Shown here piece by piece: positions 44,041-54,720 of a stretch of DNA of 64,000 bases. The stretch spans positions 6,138,001 through 6,202,000 of the forward strand of contig OW203770.1 in NCBI GenBank assembly GCA_934045905.1, given 5' to 3'. This DNA is from Leuctra nigra. Its lineage: Eukaryota; Arthropoda; Insecta; Plecoptera; Leuctridae. The notes under the pieces are model-generated. The model was given only the letters and a program-made list of their open reading frames with translations. It was not told where the DNA came from and ran no database searches. A program made the position numbers and the translations under genes. The first letter of the stretch is position 1. Every line of letters begins with the position of its first letter.

Positions 44041-44440
44041 AACGTTTGCCCCTTCTTAAGGGTGGAATGGGGTGGGTGGGGGAACGCTGGCGGACGGGGA
44101 TGGGCGCCACGTGCTTCTGGGGTACGAGGAAGCACGAAGCTCGTAAAACAAACACCTTGAACACAATCACACTTGAACAACACTTTTAATAACTCTTAAT
44201 CCCACAGCACAAGTCGTCGTAAGACAGTCCGACAAATAATAATCATCAACACTCTTTCTCTGTACAAAAATCAGTTGCCTGCGTCGGCTTCTAGAAACGT
44301 CTCTCTCTCTGACAACACACAACACAACCAGTTCCGTCGCTCGCCGGTCAACCACTCCCGAGCCCCTGCTCGAGCGCGTGAGGGGTTGTATGACCGGTTG
44401 ACCTCGGGCGGCCGCCCTCCCTCAGTTTACATGTTACAAA
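44041..44440 (-). repeat. 3' LTR of a gypsy-type retrotransposon
   Basis: It matches 49028-49427 over all 400 bases with one difference noticed (G at 44060, C at 49047). In element orientation this is the downstream LTR, following the pol stop. TTTAT borders both outer ends as a probable target duplication. Confidence 0.92.
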
Positions 44441-44470
44441 CTCCACCTTTTCCTCTTTTAAGAATTTATT

Positions 44471-47400
44471 TTATAAATTATCTTCTGCTTCGGGCGTCGC
44501 ATCCGGCTTGAGATCTTGTACGTGCCACCTGGTTGGAAGTACTCGCCCATCTTCCTCCCGCAGCTCGTAGACTAGGTTGGACACCCGCTTGTGGATGAAG
44601 CACCGCGTATACTTCGGTGCTAACTTCGCCGTGAAGTAGCGCGCGGCATCTGATTGGGGAAAAGTCTTTCTCCAAACAACATCTCCTGGTTGAAATTGCA
44701 GTGGACGGCGACGGAGGTTGTAGATCCGGCTGTTCTTCTCGTGGGCTCTTTGGAGTCTATCAGTAACCTCGGCGTAGAGTGCGGGAAGTTCCTTTAATAG
44801 CTTGGCCCGAGGTTCACGTGGACCCATCCTCGGAGCGTAACCATCTTCTTCCAACTTGCGGTACGACGTCCCGGACAAGAAGAGTTCTCGGCCAAAGTTG
44901 AGAAAAGCGGGTGTGAAACCCGTCGCTTCGTGTGTCGCCGTACAGATGGCGTGCCTCAACTGTGGTAAATTCTTGTCCCAACTCCGATGGTTATCCTTCA
45001 CGTACGACGCTATCATCGTCTTCAGGACGCGATTGATTCTCTCTGTCGGGTTCGCTTGCGGGTGGTAATTTGGGTTGTAAAGGATTTTCCCCCCATAGCC
45101 GGTAACTTTATCCACAAACTGTTTACTGGTGTACTGAGTTCCGTTGTCGCAGATCACATATTGGGGAGCTCCATACACGAGAAACACTTCATGCTCCATG
45201 ATTTGGGCTATCTTCTCTGCAGTTGCAGTTCGTAACGGGAAGAGTAAGGTATATTTGGTGAAACAGTCGGCAATCACTAACAGGAACCGGTTTTGTTTAG
45301 AGGAAACCGGGAAAGGGCCCATCAAATCTGTGGAGATCATTTGCCAAGGATTGGTGACTTCCCGTTGGCTTCCCATCAACCCCGCTGGTAGTTGTTGCAC
45401 AGGCTTGAGGGATTGGCAGACCTTGCACTTCTGGACATAACGACTGATGTCGGCGGCCATGCCTGGCCAGTAGTACGTTTCGGATATCCTCTTGATAGTC
45501 TTAAAGGTTCCCAGATGCCCGGCTGTCGGCTGATCATGGTATTCTACTAGAAGACTTTTCCGCAGTGATCTCGGAACTACCATCCTCCAGCCTTCGTCTT
45601 CTGGAGTTAGTAGGAACTGTTTTTTTCTTCGTAGTAAACGCTTCCACAACTTATCATCTTCAGCCTTCCAGTTCGGATAATTTTGAGGATAATCCATTAC
45701 TTTCTTGAGTTGGGCCGTATACCAGTCATCATGGTCGTCCTTGGTGATTTCAATAGACTCCAGAAGTCCCACGGATCTCGACAAGGCATCCGGTACAGCA
45801 TGGTTCCTCCCGGGTCTATGCAGAATTTCGAACGAGTACTGTTGCAGCCTTATCGCCCAACGAGCGAGCCGTCCTCTCGGGTCTTTGAGGTTATGTAGCC
45901 AGATTAAGGAATGATGGTCCGTGATGACTGTGAATGGAGAGCCTTCCACATACGGTCTAAATTTCTCCACTGCCCAGACCACCGCTAAGCACTCCAATTC
46001 CGTGGTGGTGTAGACCCGTTCACTCTTTGTCAATGACCGGCTGGCATACGCAATGACCTTTTCTCCATCTTCAAACTCTTGTGAGATAACTGCTCCCAGA
46101 CCCACTTCTGAAGCGTCAGTTTGTATCAGAAATGGCCGGTTGAAGTCGGGACAGGTGAGGAGGGGAGCTTCTACTAAATGGCTCTTGATTTGTCGAAAAG
46201 CCAGATCATGCTTTTCCTCCCACTTCCAGGGCGGATTTCTTTGGCCCTTTCGCACCCCTTTAGTCAACTCATTCAGTGGTACCATTTTCGTGGCGAAATC
46301 TGGTACGAAACGTCGGTACCAACTTGCCAGTCCAATGAAACGTCTAACTTCAGTAACATTCTTGGGCGTCGGGTAGTTAATCATCGCCGTAACCTTTTCA
46401 GTGTTCACGCGTAAACCCCCCTCATCAACCATGTACCCAAGGTACTTCAACTCTGAACGGCCAAATTGACATTTGTCCTTATTTAATGTCAGGCCCGCCG
46501 CCTTCAACTTCTGCAACACCTTCTGTAGAACCTCGAAGTGTGCTTCAAAAGTAGGAGTAACAATTATCACGTCATCTAGATACACAAATACGTGGGGATC
46601 TAGTTCTGGGCCTAATACTCGGTCTATTAAACGTTGCCACGTTGCTGGAGAATTATGCAACCCGAAGGGCATCCGCCGGAATTGGAAAAGACCCCGGCCC
46701 GCCACTGCAAATGCCGTCTTTTCCTTGCTCTCTTCTTCCAGGGGCACTTGCCAATACGCCGTTTTCAGGTCTAGGGAGGACATGTACGTTGCATTCCTTA
46801 ACCGGTCCAAGATAGCTGACACGTACGGCAAAGGATATGCGTCACGTTTGGTCACTGCATTCACTCTTCTGAAGTCTATGCATACCCTAAAGGCCTTGGA
46901 ATCTGGTTTCTCTACTAGCATAATAGGTGAACTCCATGCACTGGTTGAAGGTTCGACTACTCCGTCCCTTAACATTTCGTCGAGTTCCTTATTAATCTGC
47001 TTCTGTATGACCGGTGAATAAGGGTAGTACCGTTGTTTGATGGGAGCCGCATCTCCTGTATCGATCTTATGATGCACTAAACCTGTTACCCCTAGCTTAT
47101 CCTGTGGGAGAGCCATCAAATCTGTCACCATCTTCTCCAACTGAATTCTTTCCTTGGGTGAGAGTCTGTCCTTGATTTGAGTACACTCGGCTACCCGGGG
47201 TATTTCTCCACTATCACTAAAGGTCCAGGTACCCTGCGCTACATCGGGGACAAACCTCATTGTCTTCCAAAAGTCGATCCCTAAGTATAAGGCACGCTCC
47301 AGTAATGGGACTACCAAAATTGGTAAAACTTTTACTCTCCCATCTAATTCAATCGGCAGATCAGCCTCTCCTAACACTTGACAAGAACGTCCATCAGCAA

Positions 47401-47617
47401 CGCGCACCATACCTGCTTCCATTTTCCGAAGAGGAGGATGAAGTGCTTTGATCTTCTCCCAGCCGCCCCGACCAAGAATCGTTCTTGATGCTCCGGAATC
47501 CAGAAGATCCTGCATTGCTATCCCCAACACGTGTACCTTCAGGCTAGGCCGACTATCATTCCCTGCCGATGCCAGGATATGGTCCAGCTTGGCTCGAAGA
47601 CTATGATTGGCTACCAC
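44471..47617 (-). CDS. Gypsy-type pol polyprotein
   Basis: An intact frame of 1048 residues. Order: aspartic protease (D-L-L-D-S-G-A-S, ~38-45); reverse transcriptase with F-V-Y-L-D-D-V-I-I-V (~345); RNase H with Q-T-D-A-S-E-V-G-L-G (~505); integrase with an H-H-C-C finger (H-D-Q-P...C-K-V-C) and D, D, E residues in S-T-D-L-M-G-P, I-C-D-N-G-T-Q and T-E-R-I-N. Protease-RT-RH-IN order marks Ty3/gypsy. It lies in a different frame from gag, downstream of it by ~65 bases, so expression would need frameshifting or reinitiation. No env-like frame fits between pol and the LTR. Confidence 0.93.
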   Translation of the reverse strand: MVANHSLRAKLDHILASAGNDSRPSLKVHVLGIAMQDLLDSGASRTILGRGGWEKIKALHPPLRKMEAGMVRVADGRSCQVLGEADLPIELDGRVKVLPILVVPLLERALYLGIDFWKTMRFVPDVAQGTWTFSDSGEIPRVAECTQIKDRLSPKERIQLEKMVTDLMALPQDKLGVTGLVHHKIDTGDAAPIKQRYYPYSPVIQKQINKELDEMLRDGVVEPSTSAWSSPIMLVEKPDSKAFRVCIDFRRVNAVTKRDAYPLPYVSAILDRLRNATYMSSLDLKTAYWQVPLEEESKEKTAFAVAGRGLFQFRRMPFGLHNSPATWQRLIDRVLGPELDPHVFVYLDDVIIVTPTFEAHFEVLQKVLQKLKAAGLTLNKDKCQFGRSELKYLGYMVDEGGLRVNTEKVTAMINYPTPKNVTEVRRFIGLASWYRRFVPDFATKMVPLNELTKGVRKGQRNPPWKWEEKHDLAFRQIKSHLVEAPLLTCPDFNRPFLIQTDASEVGLGAVISQEFEDGEKVIAYASRSLTKSERVYTTTELECLAVVWAVEKFRPYVEGSPFTVITDHHSLIWLHNLKDPRGRLARWAIRLQQYSFEILHRPGRNHAVPDALSRSVGLLESIEITKDDHDDWYTAQLKKVMDYPQNYPNWKAEDDKLWKRLLRRKKQFLLTPEDEGWRMVVPRSLRKSLLVEYHDQPTAGHLGTFKTIKRISETYYWPGMAADISRYVQKCKVCQSLKPVQQLPAGLMGSQREVTNPWQMISTDLMGPFPVSSKQNRFLLVIADCFTKYTLLFPLRTATAEKIAQIMEHEVFLVYGAPQYVICDNGTQYTSKQFVDKVTGYGGKILYNPNYHPQANPTERINRVLKTMIASYVKDNHRSWDKNLPQLRHAICTATHEATGFTPAFLNFGRELFLSGTSYRKLEEDGYAPRMGPREPRAKLLKELPALYAEVTDRLQRAHEKNSRIYNLRRRPLQFQPGDVVWRKTFPQSDAARYFTAKLAPKYTRCFIHKRVSNLVYELREEDGRVLPTRWHVQDLKPDATPEAEDNL

Positions 47618-47682
47618 GTCTAACCAGTCACACCACTCTTCGTTAGGAGGCGAACATATCAGCTTTGCAGGAGGAGTCCGCC

Positions 47683-49011
47683 CTACACTCGACCCGCTGC
47701 TGCTTTTCCCGCACGTTCACGGCAAGGGATACAATTTGGCTTCAAAACGTTTGCTGCACCACAACCATAACAGAACACTGACCTTTTTGCCAAACAATCG
47801 CGATAGGTGTGGTCGGTACCTTGACAGTTCCAACATGGCCCTCTGCTGCCTCTCGAGGTCGCTGTGGAGACGTCCGCTAGATTCTCTTCCTGCACCGCAC
47901 CGACGTTCGGGCCTGGACGATCTGGCAGTCTTCGGCGTCCATGGTAGGCCAGGTCAGGTTCGATAGAATCCTTCTGCTGCACGGGATGCTGAAATTTGCG
48001 TACCCGTTGCCGGCTGTACTCCAGCTTCCGTCCCAGGCTAAGAAGGTCGGCCACGGACTCGATCTGCTGCAAACTTAACCTGTCCACATAAAACGGGTCT
48101 AAGTTTTTCCGAATTATACTTAGCTGGACGGATTCGGCCAAAGGTGTCTGCAGCCGCGCCATGTAGTTCCTCATGAAGGCGACGTAGATTCCAATGGTTT
48201 CCTCCGGTCCTTGAGTTCGCTTCTTAATTTCGTCGAGTAACTCCTCGTCATAGTCGGGTGATAGGAACTCTTCTCGTAGTTTTTGCGTGAGGTCTTCCCA
48301 GGAGCCGAGCTGCCGCCTAATGGATCGGTACCATACTAATGCTGAGCCGTCGAATAAATCCATTGCTTCCACTAGTAAGTCTTCCTTCGATCGTAGTCTG
48401 GACTCACATAATTCTTCTATGCGTTCCAGGAAGGCGCTTACACTCAACCCACGGCCGTCCCCCGTAAAGGTAACTCCCCAGTCTCTGGCTGGAACATACT
48501 TTTTCCTGGCACTGGTCTCGCCGGTTGCTAACTTAGCCAAGGCATCTGACAAAGTTTTATTGGCCGCCAATATAGCTAACGGGTCTGAAAGCAGTTTTTC
48601 CTTAAGCTTGTCCCCGCACTTGGCTGCTTCCTGTATCAGCTCCGTTCGTCTTGTACACACGTCCGCGATGAGTGCACTCACCCTTCCGAGCCGGCGCAAG
48701 ATGTGTCCCAAACGTGTTTCTATTCGTTTGTACTCCGAATCCGCCTTGGACGAACCGCTGTAGTTGGTAATCGCTGTATTCAGGTCCGCTATTTTCATCT
48801 TGCACGTTTCAAGCTCCTCTTCCGGATCCAGAGTGGTTTCTTGCGGGCAGGTGCTCTTCCCCTCCTTCTCGGTCTTGAGGGCCTGGGCGAGGACGGTTTT
48901 CATTTCGGCAACGGTGGTCAGTCCCTCGCCTAGTCCGCGTATCTTCAACTCATACTCGATCTCGTCACGCGTCAGTCGTGTGTAATCCATTTTCAAAATT
49001 TCGGGTCCCAC
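47683..49011 (-). CDS. Gypsy-type gag
   Basis: A frame of 442 residues starting just inside the 5' LTR and primer-binding site. The middle has a retrotransposon gag-type capsid region (Y-R-S-I-R-R-Q-L, L-R-E-E-F-L-S-P, F-M-R-N-Y-M-A-R-L). The C-terminus has a zinc knuckle C-W-N-C-Q-G-T-D-H-T-Y-R-D-C and a second, irregular Cys cluster. The frame is intact, matching the young LTRs. Confidence 0.85.
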   Translation of the reverse strand: MGPEILKMDYTRLTRDEIEYELKIRGLGEGLTTVAEMKTVLAQALKTEKEGKSTCPQETTLDPEEELETCKMKIADLNTAITNYSGSSKADSEYKRIETRLGHILRRLGRVSALIADVCTRRTELIQEAAKCGDKLKEKLLSDPLAILAANKTLSDALAKLATGETSARKKYVPARDWGVTFTGDGRGLSVSAFLERIEELCESRLRSKEDLLVEAMDLFDGSALVWYRSIRRQLGSWEDLTQKLREEFLSPDYDEELLDEIKKRTQGPEETIGIYVAFMRNYMARLQTPLAESVQLSIIRKNLDPFYVDRLSLQQIESVADLLSLGRKLEYSRQRVRKFQHPVQQKDSIEPDLAYHGRRRLPDRPGPNVGAVQEENLADVSTATSRGSRGPCWNCQGTDHTYRDCLAKRSVFCYGCGAANVLKPNCIPCRERAGKAAAGRV

Positions 49012-49027
49012 GTCGGGCGCCAGTTAA
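49008..49027 (-). promoter_or_regulatory. Primer-binding site of the LTR element
   Basis: On the minus strand, immediately after the 5' LTR, comes TTAACTGGCGCCCGACGTGG. TGGCGCC is the usual start of a retrotransposon tRNA primer-binding site. Confidence 0.75.
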
Positions 49028-49427
49028 AACGTTTGCCCCTTCTTAACGGTGGAATGGGGTGGGTGGGGGAACGCTGGCGGACGGGGATGGGCGCCACGTG
49101 CTTCTGGGGTACGAGGAAGCACGAAGCTCGTAAAACAAACACCTTGAACACAATCACACTTGAACAACACTTTTAATAACTCTTAATCCCACAGCACAAG
49201 TCGTCGTAAGACAGTCCGACAAATAATAATCATCAACACTCTTTCTCTGTACAAAAATCAGTTGCCTGCGTCGGCTTCTAGAAACGTCTCTCTCTCTGAC
49301 AACACACAACACAACCAGTTCCGTCGCTCGCCGGTCAACCACTCCCGAGCCCCTGCTCGAGCGCGTGAGGGGTTGTATGACCGGTTGACCTCGGGCGGCC
49401 GCCCTCCCTCAGTTTACATGTTACAAA
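49028..49427 (-). repeat. 5' LTR of the gypsy-type retrotransposon
   Basis: This is the upstream LTR in element orientation. Its near identity with 44041-44440 indicates a very recent insertion. Confidence 0.92.
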
Positions 49428-49778
49428 TTTATTGAAACATTATCATCCATCAACACTTTGGGACTGAGTAGAGGGGGGCCCACCCTTGAGTGTTTTTTCC
49501 ATTTCAAACGGGAGATAAGACATAAAACCCCAATCTAAAAATATTGATCTTCAAAAAAAAACATTGACCCGCGACTAGACCCCTTTTTTATGAAATTTCT
49601 ATAGTACGTTTGTCACTTTAGTACGTTTTTTTAACCTAGTCCCTTCAAAAACGTACTAACGAGGTTCCACTGTATATTGAATTAGGGTGGTGGTGAAGGA
49701 CCCCCCCCCCCCCTCCACCGATTCCTATGTGCCTGCTAGGCGTAATTAACTCAATAAAATGACAATACATTACATTAC

Positions 49779-49964
49779 GTGCCTGTAGTCTTGGAGTCTT
49801 GCTCGAGCCTCGACTAACTTCCGTTGAGCCGACCGGGTCTGCTCTTCATTCTGCTCCAGATTCACGTGGGACAAATTCTTCTGTTTCTCAAAGGACTCAA
49901 GTTCCCCTTGAAGACCCTCAACGGTTCGTCGAAGGACCAACCGATTTATGCCGTACTGATGCAT
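49779..49964 (-). CDS. SMC3-like gene, coiled-coil exon
   Basis: The exon has 62 codons in phase 0, entered after GGTATTAG and left at CAC|GTAATG. It is almost pure coiled coil (R-T-V-E-G-L-Q-G-E-L-E-S-F-E, R-K-L-V-E-A-R-A-R-L-Q-D-Y-R). It represents the arm between hinge and head. The donor is weak. An alternative GC donor four bases earlier (TACAG|GCACGT) would pair with the upstream acceptor of the next exon. Both solutions keep the frame. Confidence 0.65.
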
Positions 49965-50165
49965 CTAATACCAAGGGAAATAACAAAACCAGACTGTAAA
50001 AAACAACAATGTCGTCCAAGATTCACTCCTCAAATAGGAGTAGGGTTTCCATCACATATGAATCGCAAACGCCTCCATTTCGCTATTTCAACAATGGAGA
50101 ACAAACAAAATGGGGGAAGTTGGTACCACGAGGAAATCGCTCATAAAAACTAGTTATTCAATGAT

Positions 50166-52039
50166 ATCTAGTGGAGCGGTCGCTCCACCCAGCCAAGTCG
50201 TACTGTACGCTCACAATCACTCAACATACTGTAAATGCCTAATAATCTGAGGAGCAGACCAAACACTTTTACTGTAAGCAACAACATAGTATTTTCGGCC
50301 TACTGGATCTCAAAAATGGGAAATATCACATTGTTGAGAAATATTTTAATTTGGAGCTATGGACCCCCCTACCAAATATTCCAAGTGAGCCAACAATAGG
50401 TTATACCATTTGCGAGCTAAAGGGCCTTGAAAATCGTGAAATTACATCACTTTCATCTTCTTCTTCTTCTTCAGATGATGATGATGATGATATCAGGAAA
50501 CACCGCTATCACCGCCACAGCCTAAACGGCTTAACCGATCGATCTGAAATTTTTACCACATGTGCACTTTTGGCGTCTGAGGTGCCTTTTTATAAAACCA
50601 ACCGGAAGCCGCCATTTTGAAACCGGAAGTGACGTCATATCTCGAAACCGGCTTGACCGATCGGAATGAAACTAGCGCCAAATGATTCAGACGGTCATCT
50701 TTATGGAACATCAATAGTCTAAAAAGAAGTGTACTATTACCAAAACCAGAAATGACGTCGTAAAAATTAAGAATCTGAGTTTAATCACCTCTTTCTACAT
50801 TAACTATATTCAGAAGGCTTATAATGATACAAAACATTTATATAAGTAAATTCTAGGTGGCAGTGATTTCAGCCGCCATATTGCTAAACCGGAAGTGATG
50901 CCATATCTCGAAAACGGCTGGACTGATTGGAACGAATCTTTCGCTTTTCTTTATGTAATATCACTTTAACGTGGCTCAACCGATCGAACATTCCGAAATA
51001 TTTTTTTTTTGAAATTACGATCATGAATTACTTTTTCCAACATTTCAACTATATTTAAGTATAAGAGAATCATAAAATGTAATTTAACTTGCAACTCCTG
51101 TCTTACAGCGAGGTTTTAATTTATTGCCTTTCGAGATTGAACAAAACTTTAACACAGGAGGTATAGGGAAATCATTTCGTTTTTGGTTTATAACTTTTAA
51201 AATAGCACACGTTGGTATTGTTTTTAATTTTTTTCCTAATAGAATGTCCAAATATCTATCAGAAAATAAGTTTTTTGATCAAAGTTGGGACAAACTAAAA
51301 ATTAGATCTTCATTATTAGCCTAAATGTGACACGATTTTACCTGTCTGCCATAAGATAACATGGGGAAGAAAACTCAATTTTTCTCAGAAACTAGACACG
51401 AGAAGTGTTTAATTTTTTCAAGGATTGTGTATGGCATGATTATCAATAAGTAGACAAAAAATTATGATAATCTGAGACTATGCCCGATTGGATGAGCCAC
51501 CTTAAGCATATTTTGGTACCAAACGCAACTTTTCTTAGTATACCTAACCAAATTGAAAATAGCTTATTTTTTCAAAGGAATTAGTCATTGTTGCTCCGAT
51601 GTGTGTTACAAGTTGTGTAAATAAACTAAAAAAATTAGTGATATCCCCATAAAAAACACTCCGTGTAAAAACACCAGCCAAGTCTCTTCAACTATAAAAA
51701 AAATAGAAGAAATCTAAAAAATCAGCACTGAAAAGTAGTGATATCAAAAAATGGGCCAAGTCAAAACTTAATTTTAAAAACCAAATTATACTTGGCGCAT
51801 CGTTTTTAAGAGTATTGTAGGTATATTATATATATTCACGTAAATTTGATTTTTGGCATATTCTATACTATTTATATGTACACGATGCGCCAAGTATATT
51901 TTGGTTTTTAAAATTAAGTTTTGACTTGGCCCATTTTTTGATATCACTACTTTTCAGTGCTGATTTTTTAGATTTCTTCTATTTTTTTATAGTTGAAGAG
52001 ACTTGGCTGGTGTTTTTACACGGAGTGTTTTTTATGGGG
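50166..52039 (-). mobile_element. CRE/ETS-rich composite element, copy 4
   Basis: The tail hairpin is at 50166 (ATCTAGTGGAGCGGTCGCTC) and the foldback head at 51644-52039. The body includes GAAACCGGAAGTGACGTCAT, where the ETS-type and CRE-type motifs are fused, and a (GAT)n run near 50477-50492. Confidence 0.75.
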
Positions 52040-52474
52040 ATAGAATAGATACACCAAACTAAACTTAACAACTAAAAACAGTATTCGAAAGAAATAGATT
52101 GGCTGATAAAGATTTGGTTGCATCATCCGATGAAGTCTATGCTAACTCATTTTCTAACTCTAGTAGGTGAGCTCTGATTTAATTTATAAACCAGGATTGA
52201 AACTTTAGTGCCAAGTGTATATTCCCTTCCCCTTGTATCATAAATATTAGCTAGATATGTCATATAAAAGACTATAATAATGTGTAAGTAATAATAATAA
52301 TAAGTTTTGTCATGTTTCGCCCAAATTAAATCACTGAACTGTCCCAAGAGATATAATATTGTAGGTATTTACAAACATAGTACGTAGTATCAATACAGTC
52401 AGCAACAATACAATTATTATGTAAATACAACCTCTCTTGGGCAGCAAGAGACACTTTTACAGCAAGAATCTCTT

Positions 52475-52628
52475 ACAACAGAGAGGTGAAAGACATGATC
52501 ACAATAATAGGAATGTAAATAATATATTTTTAAAGCAATGCAAGACAAATCTAGTTAGGAAATTGCTAATTGCATATGGAGCAATTAGAGAATATAATAA
52601 GTTACCAGGAAGATGTAAAAAATTTTAA
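52475..52628 (+). pseudogene. Remnant of a jockey-type RT C-terminus
   Basis: A short frame keeps the diagnostic ending seen at 31486-32028 and 37539-38294: H-D-H-N-N-R, then C-K-T-N-L-V-R-K-L-L-I-A-Y-G and Y-N-K-L-P-G. Upstream coding sequence is lost. Confidence 0.55.
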
Positions 52629-53200
52629 AGATTGTGTAATATTTCAAGATATGGTAACAAAAGTAATTTGATAAAAAGGTAAAAATTGTAAATGTATTAT
52701 AAAAATGTACTGTAATAGCTAATCCCAGAAAAAAACACTCCGTGTAAAAAAGGCAGCCAAGTCTCTTTACTTTAAAAAAATTCAACACCGAAAAGGAGTG
52801 ATATCAAAAAAGGAGCCAAGTCAATGACATTTCCAAATATTTAATCGTATCTTTGAAATAAAAGTATAAACACCGAGAAATACTTTACAAAAGGACTTGG
52901 CGCATCGTTTTTTTAAAGACATCATTCTATCCTAAAAGTGGAAAGAAATTTACAAGTAGGTACATTTTCCTCTTTCTATTAGAGCCAGAATCTATGAATC
53001 AAGCTACTTTTAGTAATGACTATTATATAGTTTTGTCAATGGCGATAGAAGCATGATTTTATGCTGTAATATATAAGTAATATAAGGGTGAAAGAATTAC
53101 ATAACAATTGGAAGTGGTGAGAATGTAGGTTTCTTTGGAAAACATCCATGGAGTCAGGAGTCAGGATCCTCATCAGTGTGTTGTGTCTAATGTCCGCCCG

Positions 53201-53278
53201 TCCGATCGGGTAGCTCAGTTGGTAGAGCTCTCGCCCGGCAAGTGAGAGGTCCCAAGTTCGTGCCCCGGTTCGGTCGGA
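53201..53278 (+). pseudogene. tRNA-like sequence (decayed)
   Basis: The acceptor strands TCCGATC/GGTCGGA pair over 7 bp (one G-T). The D arm GCTCAGTTGGTAGAGC and anticodon stem CTCGC/GTGAG are intact, but the base before the putative anticodon is C rather than T and the T stem does not pair (CCAAG/CCCGG). It is likely a tRNA pseudogene or SINE head inside composite copy 5. Short inverted repeats (GTGTGTTGTG/CACAACACAC) flank it. Confidence 0.55.
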
Positions 53279-54176
53279 TATTTTTCACAACACACATCCC
53301 TTCATATCAATTGGAAGTGGGCTCATACATATTCTTGCAGTACTGTTAATATGGCGATATTAGACTGGTATCTTTTCATAATTTGATCTTGACTGAAGGA
53401 AATCATGAAACGTTGTCAAATAATTACTAACTAAGGGAACACAATTATATATTTTTGAAGTGTCAAGTGTATAAAGTTAAATTTTTTAATAGAAATTCAA
53501 TATGACTGTCTTCTTTGTGAAATGTATTTTTATAAAATGTGTATTAATAGAAATTGTTACATGATGAGAAGGTATAACGCATGAGACTTAATTATATTCA
53601 CCACGAAACAATATTACAAAGATAACTATTGTGTATATTTATAGAAAGCATAGACAACAAGTTTCATAGCGTATATAATCATATAGAAAATATTTTACAG
53701 AAGGTATGTATAATATGTACCTAATTGAAAGATGTTTCCCTATTATTCTAAACATTCAAAATGACGGTTGTATATAAATGGCACATGCTTATGAATAGAA
53801 AAATGTCTTTAAAAAAACGATGCGCCAAGTCCTTTTGTAAAGTATTTCTCGGTGTTTATACTTTTATTTCAAAGATACGATTAAATATTTGGAAATGTCA
53901 TTGACTTGGCTCCTTTTTTGATATCACTCCTTTTCGGTGTTGAATTTTTTTAAAGTAAAGAGACTTGGCTGCCTTTTTTACACGGAGTGTTTTTTTCTGG
54001 GATATCACTTCTTTTGTTAGTTTATTCATACAGCTTGTAGCACAGCTTGTGTCCGTGCAAGAACTTATTTCTTTAAAAAAATACGCCTATGCCGATTTGG
54101 ATACTTAGAAAAGTTGCGTTTGGTATATAAGATTAAAATAATTATCCAAGAAGAATAGCTTTAAGTTTCGTTACAA

Positions 54177-54720
54177 TCGGTCCAGCCGTTTTCGATATAT
54201 GACGTCACTTCCGGTTTTAGCAATGGCGGCCGAAAATAATGTCGTCTTGAATTCATAATTATTACTCCTACACATTTCCAAAATTTGGTTGCAATCGGTA
54301 CAGCCGTTTTTGATATATGACGTCACTTCCGGTTTTAACAATGGCGGCCGAAAATAATGTCGTCTTGAATTCATAATTATTAGTACAACACATTTCCAAA
54401 ATTTGGTTGCAATCGGTACAGCCATTTTCGATATATGACGTCACTTCCGGTTTTAACAATGGCGGCCGAAAATAATGTCGTCTTGAATTCATAATTATTA
54501 GTACAACACATTTCCAAAATTTGATTGCAATCGGTACAGCCATTTTCGATATTTGACGTCACTTCCGGTTTTAACAATGGCGGCCGAAAATAATGTCGTC
54601 TTGAATTCATAATTATTAGTCCAACACATTTCCAAACTTAGGTTGCAATCGGTACAACCGTTTACGATATATGACGTCACTTCCGGTTTTAAAAATGGCC
54701 GCCGAGAACACTGCAACCTT
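54177..54720 (+). repeat. 118-bp tandem array with CRE and ETS-type motifs
   Basis: TGACGTCACTTCCGGTTTTA (with one TTGACGTCA) recurs with GACGTC starting at 54201, 54319, 54437, 54555 and 54673, an exact 118-bp period. Each unit also has AATGGCGGCCGAAAATAATG and TTGCAATCGGTACAGCC. Confidence 0.92.

Larger units (their letters stand above)
43580..49672. mobile_element. Pogo/Tigger-like MITE split by an LTR retrotransposon
   Basis: The TIRs CAGTGGAACCTC (43580) and GAGGTTCCACTG (to 49672) are flanked by TA. The pieces are 43580-44040 and about 49428-49672, so the original was about 0.7 kb. The interior repeats TAGTACGTTTTT-type motifs. CAGTGGAACCTC is a typical pogo/Tigger terminus. Confidence 0.82.

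Noticed and set aside
44041..44470. Envelope-type gene in the gypsy element
   Set aside because: Pol ends within ~30 bases of the 3' LTR, leaving no room for a third frame.
48287..48763. 158-codon + strand frame
   Set aside because: It is an antisense shadow of the gypsy gag frame. Similar + strand frames at 46053-47021 shadow pol.
53201..53278. Functional tRNA gene
   Set aside because: The T stem does not pair and position 33 is not T, so it is called a pseudogene or SINE head.
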